Shown piece by piece: positions 25,118 to 34,342 of a stretch of DNA of 64,000 nt. Origin of the DNA: JACCXE01 sp963718605 (GTDB taxonomy: Bacteria > Actinomycetota > Acidimicrobiia > Acidimicrobiales > JACCXE01); contig OY970363.1 of NCBI GenBank assembly GCA_963718605.1, positions 2,790,001-2,854,000 of the forward strand, given 5' to 3'. The notes below the pieces were generated by a model. The model made no database searches. It was given only the letters and a program-made list of their open reading frames with translations, and was not told the origin of the DNA. Position numbers and translations under genes: made by a program. Numbering within the stretch: the first letter of the stretch is position 1; each line of letters opens with the position of its first letter.

Positions 25118-27955
25118 ATGAGTTCTTCGGTCGAAACAAATGGAATCGCGCCGTCGCGGCGGGTGGTCTTGGTTCTCGCAATGGTGGTCGCGTTGATCGC
25201 GGGCGGCATCGTCGTTTCCAAGAGCCTCATGTCTGCGAAGGCAGCTGGCATCGGCACGGGCGAGACGATCTCGGGGGGCTCCGCCAACGAGGGCGACGCG
25301 GCGAGCCCGGGCAAGATCACGTTCACAATCACCGCCAGCGGGATCTTCTTGTCGCCCGACACCGTCCACTACAAGACGTTCCCCGGGCAGGGCGCCAACG
25401 GCGCGACAGAAGGACCCACGGGCGACTTTCTCCATAAGGAAGGGGACCTGACCTTCAGCGCGCCGGGCTCCCAGACCGTTGACGTCACGCTGGTCGGCGA
25501 CAACGTCGTCGAGCCCGATCAGCCGTTCCGCATGGAGATCACCGGTGGCAGCGTGGGCGCAACGCCACTCGCGGCCACGGGCACCATCGTGAACGACGAC
25601 TTCGAGCTGAGCGTGGCCGACACGCAAGTCACCGAAGGCACGGGCGCCACTCCGACAAATGCCCCTGTTGTCATCAAGCTGTCGGGCGCGCGCACCAGCC
25701 CCACCGTCGTGAACTACGTCACGAACAACGGCACGGCCAAGGAGGCTGAGGACTACACCAAGGTCGACGGCACCGCCACGATTCCGGCTGGTGCCACCAC
25801 GGCCACCGTCAACGTCCCCGTCATCGCGGACACCAAGTACGAAGACAGCGAGACGTTCGGCTTCACGATTACCAGCGGCACGCCGGCTGTCTCGGTCGCG
25901 AGCGGCGGTGGGTTCGCCGTAGTCACGATCGCCGACGACGACGCACCTCCGGCAGTAACTGATCAGCCCTCGTTCTCGATCACCGACGCCGCGGTCACCG
26001 AAGGCAACACGGGCGTCGCGGCTGCGAACTTCACGGTGAAGCTGTCGGCCGCGTCGCAGCACACCGAGTCAGTGGTTGTCACCACGGCCGATTCCTCGGC
26101 CAAGCAGCCCGGCGACTACGCGTCCAAGCAAGCCACGCTGACATTCGCCCCCGGCGACTTGTCCAAGACGTTCCAGGTCGCGGTCAACGGCGACAACCTC
26201 GACGAAGACAACGAGACCTTCAGCGCCACGCTGAGCGCGCCGAGTGCAGGCGCCAAGCTCACCGACGACGTGATGGGTGTCGGCACGATCAACGACGACG
26301 ACGCCACGCCCACGATCACCATCGCCCCGGCGTCAGGTGACGAAGGCGGCAAGGTCACATTCACGATCGTGATGTCGGCCGTCGCGGGCCGCAACGAGAC
26401 GCTGGCAATCGGGACGAACAACGGCACGGCCGTTGAACCCGGTGACTACACCAAGATCCCGGCCGGCACCACGCTCGTCATTCCGGCGGGGCAGACCTCC
26501 AAAACCGTTGACGTCGACGCCAAGACCGACGCGATCGACGAGCCCGACGAGACGTTCGGGTTCCAAGCGGCGACCGAAACGGATACGCCCGGCACGTTCA
26601 ACACCCCAGTGCTCGCGGTGGGCACGATCAAGGACAAGACCGCGGCGCCCCAGTTGGCGATTGCCGATGTCGCGGCCGATGAGGGCAATACCGCCACCAC
26701 GGACTTCACGTTCCCGGTCACGATGACGGGCGCCAGCACGCAGACCGTCACCGTCGCGTATGCGACGTCACTGGACACCGGCGCTGCGCATCCGGCTGCA
26801 GCCGATGACTTCACGGCTACGTCGGGCACGCTGACCTTCGCACCGGGCGACACCAGCAAGAACGTCATCGTCAAGGTGAAGGGCGATACCGACTCTGAAG
26901 ACCCGGAAACGTTCAAGGTCACCCTCACGAACGCGCAGAACGCCGCGCTGGCCGACGCCGCCGCGGTCGGAACGATCAAGAACGACGACGCGGTTCCGCT
27001 GCACCCGCAATTCATCACCACCGGCGCGGGCGCCGGTGCGGGGGCGCACGTGCGCGAGTTCAACGGCACCGCGGCAACCGCCACCAGTGTGTTCCCGTAT
27101 CCGGTCGGCCCGGGAGTGCGCGTGGCACGCGGCGACCTCGACAACGACGGCCACGACGAGTTGATCGTGGCGCCCGGCCCCGGCGTCGAGCCGGTCATCA
27201 AGGTGTACAACGCTGACGGCAGTGCTGAGTTAGCGAGCGTCAACGCCTACCCCGGCTTCCAGGGCGGCGTGTTCGTGGCCGCGGGTGACGTCGACGGCGA
27301 CGGCAAGGCCGAAGTGATCACTGCGGCCGGCGCCGGCGGCGGTCCGCACGTGCGCACGTTCGCGCTGACCGGCGCAGCCGGCAGCCGGTCGCTTACCGGC
27401 AGTCCCGGCTTCATGGGCGCGGACACACGGAACGGCTACTCCGGTGGCCTCACGGTGGCATCGGCCAATCTCGATGGCATCGGTGCCGATGAGATCGTGG
27501 TCGGGTTGGCGTCAAACGGCCCGCCGATCGTGGTGGTTTGGAGTTACAACCCCACCACGAACACGCCGACACAACGCGGGTTCTTCGCCGCCTACGACCA
27601 GAGCTTCACCGGCGGCATCACGGTTGCTGCCGGGGACCTCGACGGCGACGGCAAAGCCGAGATCGTCACCGGCGTGGGCCCGGGCGGCGGACCCCACGTC
27701 CGCGTGTTCGCCGCGAACGGCGGCGGCCTGCCCGGTTCGGCGTACGCCTATGACTCCGGCTTCCACGGTGGCGTCAACGTCGCGATCGGCGATGTCGACG
27801 GCGACGGCGACAACGAGATCATCACCGCGGCCGGCCCGGGCGGCGGACCCCACGTCAAGACCTTCGACGTGCTGATGCACGAGCTTCCGACCGCCTTCAT
27901 GGCTTACGGCCAAGAGTTCCACGGCGGCGTGTGGGTAGCCGCCGGCGCTCCGTAA
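25118..27955 (+). CDS. Large surface protein: five Calx-beta domains plus FG-GAP/VCBS repeats
   Basis: 945 residues from ATG at 25118 (GGTGGGGAAAGC just before it); a longer in-frame reading runs over the dehydrogenase gene and is rejected. One N-terminal membrane or signal segment (VVLVLAMVVALIAGGIVV) is followed by five Calx-beta units of about 115 residues, each ending in a phrase such as GTIVNDD, TIADDD or GTINDDD. The last 320 residues carry five FG-GAP-like repeats with Ca-binding loops (GDVDGDGKAEVITAAG, GDLDGDGKAEIVTGVG). Such proteins are Ca-dependent adhesins or matrix proteins. No C-terminal sorting signal is seen. The stop abuts the stop of the opposing fadD-like gene. Confidence 0.85.
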   Translation: MSSSVETNGIAPSRRVVLVLAMVVALIAGGIVVSKSLMSAKAAGIGTGETISGGSANEGDAASPGKITFTITASGIFLSPDTVHYKTFPGQGANGATEGPTGDFLHKEGDLTFSAPGSQTVDVTLVGDNVVEPDQPFRMEITGGSVGATPLAATGTIVNDDFELSVADTQVTEGTGATPTNAPVVIKLSGARTSPTVVNYVTNNGTAKEAEDYTKVDGTATIPAGATTATVNVPVIADTKYEDSETFGFTITSGTPAVSVASGGGFAVVTIADDDAPPAVTDQPSFSITDAAVTEGNTGVAAANFTVKLSAASQHTESVVVTTADSSAKQPGDYASKQATLTFAPGDLSKTFQVAVNGDNLDEDNETFSATLSAPSAGAKLTDDVMGVGTINDDDATPTITIAPASGDEGGKVTFTIVMSAVAGRNETLAIGTNNGTAVEPGDYTKIPAGTTLVIPAGQTSKTVDVDAKTDAIDEPDETFGFQAATETDTPGTFNTPVLAVGTIKDKTAAPQLAIADVAADEGNTATTDFTFPVTMTGASTQTVTVAYATSLDTGAAHPAAADDFTATSGTLTFAPGDTSKNVIVKVKGDTDSEDPETFKVTLTNAQNAALADAAAVGTIKNDDAVPLHPQFITTGAGAGAGAHVREFNGTAATATSVFPYPVGPGVRVARGDLDNDGHDELIVAPGPGVEPVIKVYNADGSAELASVNAYPGFQGGVFVAAGDVDGDGKAEVITAAGAGGGPHVRTFALTGAAGSRSLTGSPGFMGADTRNGYSGGLTVASANLDGIGADEIVVGLASNGPPIVVVWSYNPTTNTPTQRGFFAAYDQSFTGGITVAAGDLDGDGKAEIVTGVGPGGGPHVRVFAANGGGLPGSAYAYDSGFHGGVNVAIGDVDGDGDNEIITAAGPGGGPHVKTFDVLMHELPTAFMAYGQEFHGGVWVAAGAP

Positions 27956-29560
27956 CTAAACGCGCGTTTCGGCTTCGGCCGTTAGACGTTTGTAGTCGAC
28001 CTTGCCGTTCGCGGCGCGGCCGATCGTTTCTACTTGCAGCACGCGCTTGGGCGCTTTGAAGGACGCGAGCGTTGTCTTGACGTGGGCGATGATGCCGCCC
28101 TCGTCGAGGGTCGCGCCCGGAGCCAGTTCCACGATCGCCACGATCGCCTGACCGAATTTTTCGTCGGGCACACCCACCGCCACCGCATCGCGCACTGAGT
28201 CCGCGGTCTTGAGCGCTTCCTCGACTTCTTCGGGGAAGACCTTCTCGCCGCCGGTGTTGATGCACACCGATCCACGCCCGAGCAGTTCGAGCGTGCCGTC
28301 GGCCGCGACCGTCGCGAAGTCACCCGGAATCGAATAGCGCGCGCCGTCGATCGTCTTGAACGTGGCGTCGCTCTTGGCCTGGTCCTTGTAGTAGCCGACG
28401 GGCGTGCGGCCCTTCACCGCGACCATGCCGATATCACCGGAGCCCGGTTCGACGCGCGTCCCGTCCTCCTTGATGACGATCGCGTTCTCGCCAAGTGTGA
28501 ACTTCGCGGTGTGCGCGGCGCCCGCGGCCGACGAGACCGAGCTACCCATGCCCAGTGCCTCGGACGACGAGAACGCGTCGACGCACAACATGCCCGCGTG
28601 ATGCTTGAGCAGGCCCTGCTTGGTTTGCTCGCTCCACATCACTCCCGAACTGATGATCGCGAGGAGGCTGGAAATGTTCCAGCGGTCCGGCCCGGCGTCG
28701 AGCGCGCGCAGCATCGGCTTGGCGAACGCGTCACCGACGATGGCGATCACGTTCACGCCGTTTGCCTCGATGGCCGAGAGCAGTTCCTCGGGTGAGTAGG
28801 TGCGCTGCGTCAAGGTAACGACGCAGCCGCCGGTGTTCAGCGCCGAGAAGCTCGTGAATGCGCCCGTGCCGTGCATCAGCGGGCAGGCGGGCAGCACGGT
28901 GGCACCCGGCGTCTCGAGCAGCTTGTGCACGTCGTCGACCGTGCCGTCGTCGGGATACTTGAGGCCGAGGGCGGTGCCGTTGAGCGTGGCGAAGATGTCG
29001 TCCTGTCGCCACATCACGCCCTTGGGCATGCCGGTGGTGCCGCCCGTGTAGAGCATGTACAAGTCGTCGGGGGAGCGACCCCACGGCGGGGTGCATCGAC
29101 CCTTGCCCAAATTGGCGGCGTCCTCGTAAAGGTCGGCCCACTCAGGGCAATCGCCCGAACCGTCGTCCACCCACAACCAGCCCTTGATGTTGGGCACGCG
29201 GTCGCGCAGCGCGGCGATGCGGTCAGAGAACGTGCCGTGGAAGATCACGGCGACGGCGTCGGCGTTGTCCCACAGGTACACGAGCTCTTCGTCGCCGTAG
29301 CGGTAGTTCGTGTTCACGGGCACGGTGCCCGCCTTCCAGATGCCGAAGATCGACTCGAGGTACTCGGGGCAGTTGTAGAGGTACTGCGCCACCTTGTCCT
29401 GCTGGGCGACGCCGATATCGAGCAACCACTGCCCGATTCCGTCAGCGCGGTCGTCGAATTCCTTGTACGTGAATCGCCGGTCGCCCTGCACCTGCGCAGT
29501 GGCGTCAGGCAGCTTTTCGGCTACCGCTTCCCAAACATCAGCAAAGTTCCAAGACGACAT
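27956..29560 (-). CDS. Acyl-CoA synthetase (FadD-like AMP-dependent ligase)
   Basis: 534 residues. The ATP-binding P-loop is YTGGTTGMPKGVMW (about residue 176). A later adenylation motif is DAFSSSEALG, the hinge region is YSIPGDFATV, and the C-terminal catalytic Lys is in AANGKVDYKRL. It activates a carboxylic acid to acyl-AMP and then acyl-CoA, feeding beta-oxidation or lipid synthesis with the neighbouring acyl-CoA dehydrogenases and acyltransferase. Chain length cannot be read. A TATATT box lies 8 bases before the ATG, in the 27-base gap shared with the divergent epimerase gene. Confidence 0.9.
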   Translation of the reverse strand: MSSWNFADVWEAVAEKLPDATAQVQGDRRFTYKEFDDRADGIGQWLLDIGVAQQDKVAQYLYNCPEYLESIFGIWKAGTVPVNTNYRYGDEELVYLWDNADAVAVIFHGTFSDRIAALRDRVPNIKGWLWVDDGSGDCPEWADLYEDAANLGKGRCTPPWGRSPDDLYMLYTGGTTGMPKGVMWRQDDIFATLNGTALGLKYPDDGTVDDVHKLLETPGATVLPACPLMHGTGAFTSFSALNTGGCVVTLTQRTYSPEELLSAIEANGVNVIAIVGDAFAKPMLRALDAGPDRWNISSLLAIISSGVMWSEQTKQGLLKHHAGMLCVDAFSSSEALGMGSSVSSAAGAAHTAKFTLGENAIVIKEDGTRVEPGSGDIGMVAVKGRTPVGYYKDQAKSDATFKTIDGARYSIPGDFATVAADGTLELLGRGSVCINTGGEKVFPEEVEEALKTADSVRDAVAVGVPDEKFGQAIVAIVELAPGATLDEGGIIAHVKTTLASFKAPKRVLQVETIGRAANGKVDYKRLTAEAETRV

Positions 29561-29568
29561 GGGTGGGG

Positions 29569-29574
29569 AATATA
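29569..29574. promoter_or_regulatory. Shared -10 region of a 27-base divergent promoter
   Basis: AATATA read on plus is TATATT on minus, 8 bases before the ATG at 29560. On plus, ATATAC in the same spot stands 12 bases before the ATG at 29588. Both transcripts would start almost at their first codons. Confidence 0.45.
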
Positions 29575-29587
29575 CGGTGCCGGGCTG

Positions 29588-30607
29588 ATGAGACTCCTAG
29601 TGATCGGCGGCACGATGTTCCTCGGCCGCCACGTGGTCGATGCCGCACTCGCCGCCGGACACGACGTGACGCTGGCCAACCGAGGCAAGACGAACAGCGA
29701 TTTGTTCCCGAGCGTGACGCGGGTAACCGTCGATCGTGACAACGATCTGTCCGCGCTCGAGCCCGCCGGCTCGGGAGGCAAGGGACAGACCGGGGAGTGG
29801 GACGCCGTGATCGACACGTGCGGTTACATCCCGGGCCACGCGCGGCCGCTGGCGGAACTGTTGGCCGACCGGGTGGGCCATTACACGTTCGTGTCGAGCG
29901 TGTCGGTGTACACCGACGTGTCGAAGCCCGGCGTGAACGAGGACTCGCCGGTCGGCACGCTCGAGGACGAGTCGGTCACCGAGGTCACGGGCGAGACGTA
30001 CGGCCCGCTCAAGGTGCTGTGCGAGCGGGCGGTGCAGTCGGTGTACGGCGACCGCGCCATGGTCGTGCGGCCCGGGCTCATCGTCGGGCCGTGGGATCCG
30101 TCGGACCGGTTCACCTACTGGCCGCGCCGGTTCGACATGGGCGGCGAGGCCGTCGTGCCGAACTGGAAGGACATGCCGGTGCAGCTCGCCGATGTGCGTG
30201 ATCTCGCCGAGTGGATGGTGCGTGCGGCCGAGGCGAAGACGCCTGGTGTCTTCAACGGCTGCGGGCCGGCCACGCCGTGGCGCTTCGAAGACATGGTGAA
30301 CGCCTGTGTCGCGGCGGCCGGCGCGGACGCAGCCACGCCGGTATGGGTCGACGAAGAGTTCTTGTTGGAGCACGAGGTGTCGCCTTGGGCTGAGTTGCCG
30401 GTGTGGTTACCGAGCATGAGCGAGCACGCGGGGATGTTGTCCGTGGACGTGAGTCGCGCCGTCAATGCCGGGTTGACGTTCCGCTCTATCGACGAAGTAT
30501 TGCGCGCCACCCTGGAATGGGACCGCACGCAGCGCGAGCGCGAATTGCGCGGCCCGCTCGACCCCGAGAAAGAAGCCAAAGTGCTCGCGGCCTGGAAGGC
30601 TCGCTAA
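29588..30607 (+). CDS. NAD(P)-dependent epimerase/reductase, extended SDR
   Basis: 339 residues from ATG at 29588. The Rossmann loop is LVIGGTMFLGRHVV, the motif VSSVSVY precedes the active-site TYGPLKVLCE (YxxxK), and VVRPGLIVGPWDPSDRF is a typical SDR substrate segment. Relatives include sugar epimerases and isoflavone-reductase-like proteins; the substrate is unknown. It ends one base before the next ATG (acyl-CoA dehydrogenase at 30608), so the two are probably one transcript and perhaps one lipid pathway. Confidence 0.82.
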   Translation: MRLLVIGGTMFLGRHVVDAALAAGHDVTLANRGKTNSDLFPSVTRVTVDRDNDLSALEPAGSGGKGQTGEWDAVIDTCGYIPGHARPLAELLADRVGHYTFVSSVSVYTDVSKPGVNEDSPVGTLEDESVTEVTGETYGPLKVLCERAVQSVYGDRAMVVRPGLIVGPWDPSDRFTYWPRRFDMGGEAVVPNWKDMPVQLADVRDLAEWMVRAAEAKTPGVFNGCGPATPWRFEDMVNACVAAAGADAATPVWVDEEFLLEHEVSPWAELPVWLPSMSEHAGMLSVDVSRAVNAGLTFRSIDEVLRATLEWDRTQRERELRGPLDPEKEAKVLAAWKAR

Positions 30608-31744
30608 ATGGACTTCGATCTTCCGGCGGACGACGACCCGCGTCGGCTTGCGGTGCGCGAGTGGCTGGCCGCGAATCCATCCCCCGACGGCAAGACGCTG
30701 GCCGAAGGCGGCTACGTGGTGCCGCACTGGCCCAAGCCGTGGGGCCTCGACGCCGATCCGATCGAACAGATCATCATCGATGACGAGCTGCGCAAAGCCG
30801 GCGTGAACCGCCCCGTGAACCCGATCGGCATCGGGTGGGCGGGGCCGACCATCGCCTACGCGGGCACCGAGGAACAGAAGGCGCAGTATTTGCCGCGGCT
30901 CTTGTCGGGTGAAGACATCTGGTGCCAGCTCTTCAGTGAGCCCGGCGCCGGATCCGACCTCGCCGCGCTTTCGACGCGCGCGATCGAAGACGGCGACGAG
31001 TGGGTGGTGAACGGACAGAAAATCTGGACGTCGCTCGGCCACGTCGCCAAGTTCGGCATCCTCATCGCCCGCACCGAACCCGACCAGCCCAAGCACCAAG
31101 GCGTGTCGTATTTCGTGTGCCCGATGGACCTGCCCGGCATCGAGGTGCGGCCGATCATCGAGATGACGGGCGCGCACCTGTTCAACGAGGTGTTCTTCAC
31201 CGACGTGCGTATCCCGAAAGAGAACGTGATCGGACCCAAGCACGGCGGGTGGGCGCTGGCCAAGGTCACGCTCGGCAACGAGCGGGTGTCGCTGTCGGGC
31301 GAGGGTGCGCTCTGGGGCCGGGGGCCGACCGCGGGCGACCTCATCGAGTACGCCAAAACTCTTGACGTGACCGACCTGATCATGCGGCAACGCCTCGCCT
31401 CTGTGTACACGGAGGCCGAGATTCTGCGGCTCATCCGGTTGCGCACGGTGTCGGCCGCAATCAAAGGCCGCCCGCCCGGCCCCGAGGCGTCGGTGCGTAA
31501 AGCCCTCGCCGACGAGCACGGCCAACACATCATGGCGATCGCCAAAGACCTTGCCGGCGCCAACGGCATGCTCGCCACCCGCGACCAGTGGCACTACGGC
31601 TACCTCTTCGCGCCCGCCCTTACCGTCGGCGGCGGCACCAGCGAGGTCCAACGCAACATCATCGGCGAACGCGTGCTCGGCCTGCCCCACGACATCGACG
31701 TAGAACTCGGCAAAACGTGGAGAGAAACGCGAACCACCGCCTAG
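30608..31744 (+). CDS. Acyl-CoA dehydrogenase (FadE-like), second copy
   Basis: 378 residues with LFSEPGAGSDLAALS, WVVNGQKIWTSLGHVAKFGI and C-terminal GGGTSEVQRNIIGERVLGLPHD. It differs clearly from the copy at 23951, so it is a paralog rather than a recent duplicate. Expected reaction: FAD-linked alpha-beta dehydrogenation of an acyl-CoA. The start directly follows the SDR gene stop. The TAG stop shares CTAG (31741-31744) with the opposing oxidoreductase gene. Confidence 0.88.
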   Translation: MDFDLPADDDPRRLAVREWLAANPSPDGKTLAEGGYVVPHWPKPWGLDADPIEQIIIDDELRKAGVNRPVNPIGIGWAGPTIAYAGTEEQKAQYLPRLLSGEDIWCQLFSEPGAGSDLAALSTRAIEDGDEWVVNGQKIWTSLGHVAKFGILIARTEPDQPKHQGVSYFVCPMDLPGIEVRPIIEMTGAHLFNEVFFTDVRIPKENVIGPKHGGWALAKVTLGNERVSLSGEGALWGRGPTAGDLIEYAKTLDVTDLIMRQRLASVYTEAEILRLIRLRTVSAAIKGRPPGPEASVRKALADEHGQHIMAIAKDLAGANGMLATRDQWHYGYLFAPALTVGGGTSEVQRNIIGERVLGLPHDIDVELGKTWRETRTTA

Positions 31745-32934
31745 TTCCGGTAGGCGCCGTCTCTGTTTAGGAAGTGGCGGTGCCAGCGGCGGGGGGTGGC
31801 GAGGATGGCGCGGGGTTCGTCTTCGAAGAGCCAGCGGGCGAACATCTTGCGGGTCCATGCGGTTGACCCGGCCACGCGGATGGCGATGCGGATGCCTTTG
31901 CGGTGAGACAGACCGTGGCGCGACAGCCAGCCGGCCATCTTGTTGTCGACCGCGAGGGTGCGGCCCACGGCGGACCGGTAGGTGTCAGCGACGTCGCCGC
32001 CGCGCAGAATCGCGTGCGCGGCGAGTTCACCGGTCTCGAGCGCCTGGCCGATGCCTTCGCCCGTCATCGGATCGGTGGCACGTGCCGCGTCACCGATGAA
32101 CAACACGCGTCCGCCCAGTGCATCTAGCGCGGTCTTCTCCACTCGCGCCGGGATCGGCCACGCCTTCGCCGGTGACTCCTCGATGTTGTCGCCGAGCACG
32201 GCGGCGATGTGCGGGCGCTCCATTACCTCGCGGAACCGGCGGCCGAGGTCTCTCGTCGGCTCGCCCGGTTGGCGCAAGATGCCAATGCCGACGTTGACCG
32301 TGTCGTCGGCCAACGGGAAGGACCACGCGTATCCAGGGCGCAGGTCTTCTTCGAACATCACCCACAAATCGCGGGACTCGTCGGTTGACGCCTTGCGGTA
32401 CTGACGAAAGGCGTGCCACTCGCCGAGGTAACCGGCCTCGTCGGTGGCCCCGGTCAGCTTGCGCACGTTCGACCACACGCCGTCGGCGCCGACTACGTAG
32501 TCGGCGTCGATCGTCTCGCCACCCTCGAGGCCGACTCGCACGCGGCTGCCTTCTGCATCTACCGCCACAACTGCGACGCCTTCGCGTACGTCGGCGCCGG
32601 CCGCGCGCGCCACCTGGACCAGTTCGGCGTCGAGTTCGACCCGCCGGACGACGGCGGCGTAGGTGCCGCGACCGCGCGGTAACGGGAACGTCACCGTCCG
32701 GCCCGACACCGATCGCACGACGACGTCCTCGACCACCTGCCAGGACGGCAGGCGGGACGGATCGAGGCCCAGTTGTTCGAGTCGGCGCAGCGCGCCGGTA
32801 GTCAGTCCGTCACCGCAACACTTGTCACGCGGAAAGGTCGCCTTGTCGACCACGACGACGTCGGCCCCGCCGCGGGCCAGCGTGATCGCGGCGGCGGCAC
32901 CAGCCGGTCCCGCGCCGACGACAACGACGCGCAC
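31741..32934 (-). CDS. Geranylgeranyl-reductase-family FAD-dependent oxidoreductase
   Basis: 397 residues from GTG at 32934; the longer reading adds residues that overlap the upstream gene. The FAD motif is VVVVGAGPAGAAAAITLARGG (residues 2-22 region) followed by DKATFPRDKCCGDGL, typical of the geranylgeranyl reductase family. A second FAD motif is GRVLFIGDAARATDPMTGEGIGQAL. Family members reduce isoprenoid double bonds (menaquinone or lipid tails), and some act on other lipids. It follows the WS/DGAT gene by 8 bases, so a lipid substrate is likely but unproven. Confidence 0.85.
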   Translation of the reverse strand: MRVVVVGAGPAGAAAAITLARGGADVVVVDKATFPRDKCCGDGLTTGALRRLEQLGLDPSRLPSWQVVEDVVVRSVSGRTVTFPLPRGRGTYAAVVRRVELDAELVQVARAAGADVREGVAVVAVDAEGSRVRVGLEGGETIDADYVVGADGVWSNVRKLTGATDEAGYLGEWHAFRQYRKASTDESRDLWVMFEEDLRPGYAWSFPLADDTVNVGIGILRQPGEPTRDLGRRFREVMERPHIAAVLGDNIEESPAKAWPIPARVEKTALDALGGRVLFIGDAARATDPMTGEGIGQALETGELAAHAILRGGDVADTYRSAVGRTLAVDNKMAGWLSRHGLSHRKGIRIAIRVAGSTAWTRKMFARWLFEDEPRAILATPRRWHRHFLNRDGAYRN

Positions 32935-32942
32935 GCTCGAGC

Positions 32943-34328
32943 TCAAGCCAGTTTGAGGATTTCGTCGAAGCCCTCTTGCAGGCAACCGACGAAGACCTCG
33001 GGGTCCGGCACCGCGGCCGGATCGGTGTTGACGCCGAGGAAGACTTCCTCGGGGCCCGACATGAGGGTGATGTTCGCTCCGGCCCCGGACAACGGGCCGA
33101 AGGGGAACTGGGCGTCGACGCGGGCGCCGGCCATGAACACGTCCATCGGTGCGCCGGGAACGTTCGAAGTTGTGAAGTCGACTCCCTTCAGCATGCCGCC
33201 GAACAGCGACGTGGTGAGCCGAGTGGGCAGCCGAGTGAGCACTCCCGCGATTGGCGCGGTGAAGGCCAGCGCGGGCTCGGCGCGCTGCTCGGCGACGAGT
33301 TGGCGGATCGCGGCCATGCGTTCGACCGGGTCGGAGATGGTCATCGGCACCGCGAACCGCGTGGGCACGAAATGGTTGCCGCCCGCGCCCGCGGTGGATG
33401 TGTCGCGGATCGAGATCGGCATCGCCATACGCAACTCGTTGACTTCGACGCCGTGGTGCGCGTGGTAGCTGCGCAGACCACCGATGACGCCGCCGACGAA
33501 CGCGTCGTTGAGCTTGCCGCCGGCCACGCGGGCCGCGGCCTTGAGGTCGGGCAGCGACACGGCGAGGTGGTCGTAGCGGGCGGACAAGGAACGTCCGGTC
33601 ATGATCGGGCTGAGTGGTTCGAACGCGGGCGCCAGCACCCGGATCATCGAGCCGGCGACGTCTGCGGCCAGCGTGGCGGTGGCCTGCGGATTTTGCACCG
33701 CTTTCACGACCTCACCGACGAAGCGCGACGCGATGCCGCGCTGGCGACGTACCTCGTGCGCGAGGCCGTCGCTCATCAATTCAACCGCCGAGAAGTTGTC
33801 CGCCGCGGGCGCCTCGGGCATCGGGCCCAAGTCGGCCGTGGGCTCGCGCTCGAGATCGAGCATCGACAGCGCGATCTCGACGCCGCCCACGCCGTCGGTT
33901 ACGGCGTGATGCACCTTCTGAATCATCGCGGCGCGTCCACCTTCGAGGCCTTCGACCACGAAGAACTCCCAGAGGGGACGGGCGCGATCGAAGCCCTGCA
34001 TGCCGATCGGCGCCGCCAGGTCGAGCAAGTCGCGCATAGTGCCGCGGCCGGGCGCGTTCACGAAACGCAGGTGGTAGTTGAGATCGAAGTTCGCGTCGTA
34101 GACCCACTTCGGCGGTGCCACGCCGAGCGTGGGTTGCACCGGCCGTTGACGAAGGCGGGCGATCACGCGGCTCGCCCGGTCAATGCGCTCGGTCAGGCGG
34201 GCACGATCCGGCGCCCGGTCGAGCACCGCGATCGCCACGATCGTGGACCGCAAGAGCGGGTCCTTCTCGATGCCCCACATGAGCGCGTCTGAATCGCTCA
34301 TCCGGTCCGTAAAGCGCAGATCGGCCAT
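32943..34328 (-). CDS. Wax ester synthase / diacylglycerol acyltransferase (WS/DGAT)
   Basis: 461 residues from ATG at 34328. The acyltransferase catalytic motif HHxxxDG appears as KVHHAVTDGVGG (about residue 137), and later motifs NDAFVGGVIGGLR and SNVPGAPMDVFMAG fit the family. It joins acyl-CoA to diacylglycerol or fatty alcohol to make storage triacylglycerol or wax ester at the membrane. The upstream ORF extension in frame has no family similarity. A TAACCT box lies 8 bases before the start and overlaps the stop of the preceding gene. Confidence 0.92.
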   Translation of the reverse strand: MADLRFTDRMSDSDALMWGIEKDPLLRSTIVAIAVLDRAPDRARLTERIDRASRVIARLRQRPVQPTLGVAPPKWVYDANFDLNYHLRFVNAPGRGTMRDLLDLAAPIGMQGFDRARPLWEFFVVEGLEGGRAAMIQKVHHAVTDGVGGVEIALSMLDLEREPTADLGPMPEAPAADNFSAVELMSDGLAHEVRRQRGIASRFVGEVVKAVQNPQATATLAADVAGSMIRVLAPAFEPLSPIMTGRSLSARYDHLAVSLPDLKAAARVAGGKLNDAFVGGVIGGLRSYHAHHGVEVNELRMAMPISIRDTSTAGAGGNHFVPTRFAVPMTISDPVERMAAIRQLVAEQRAEPALAFTAPIAGVLTRLPTRLTTSLFGGMLKGVDFTTSNVPGAPMDVFMAGARVDAQFPFGPLSGAGANITLMSGPEEVFLGVNTDPAAVPDPEVFVGCLQEGFDEILKLA

Positions 34329-34336
34329 AGACCGAC

Positions 34337-34342
34337 AGGTTA
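34337..34342 (-). promoter_or_regulatory. Leaderless-type -10 element (TAACCT) of the WS/DGAT gene
   Basis: Minus-strand TAACCT, 8 bases, then ATG at 34328. Its first three bases are the TAA stop of the TIGR01777 gene. Confidence 0.45.
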
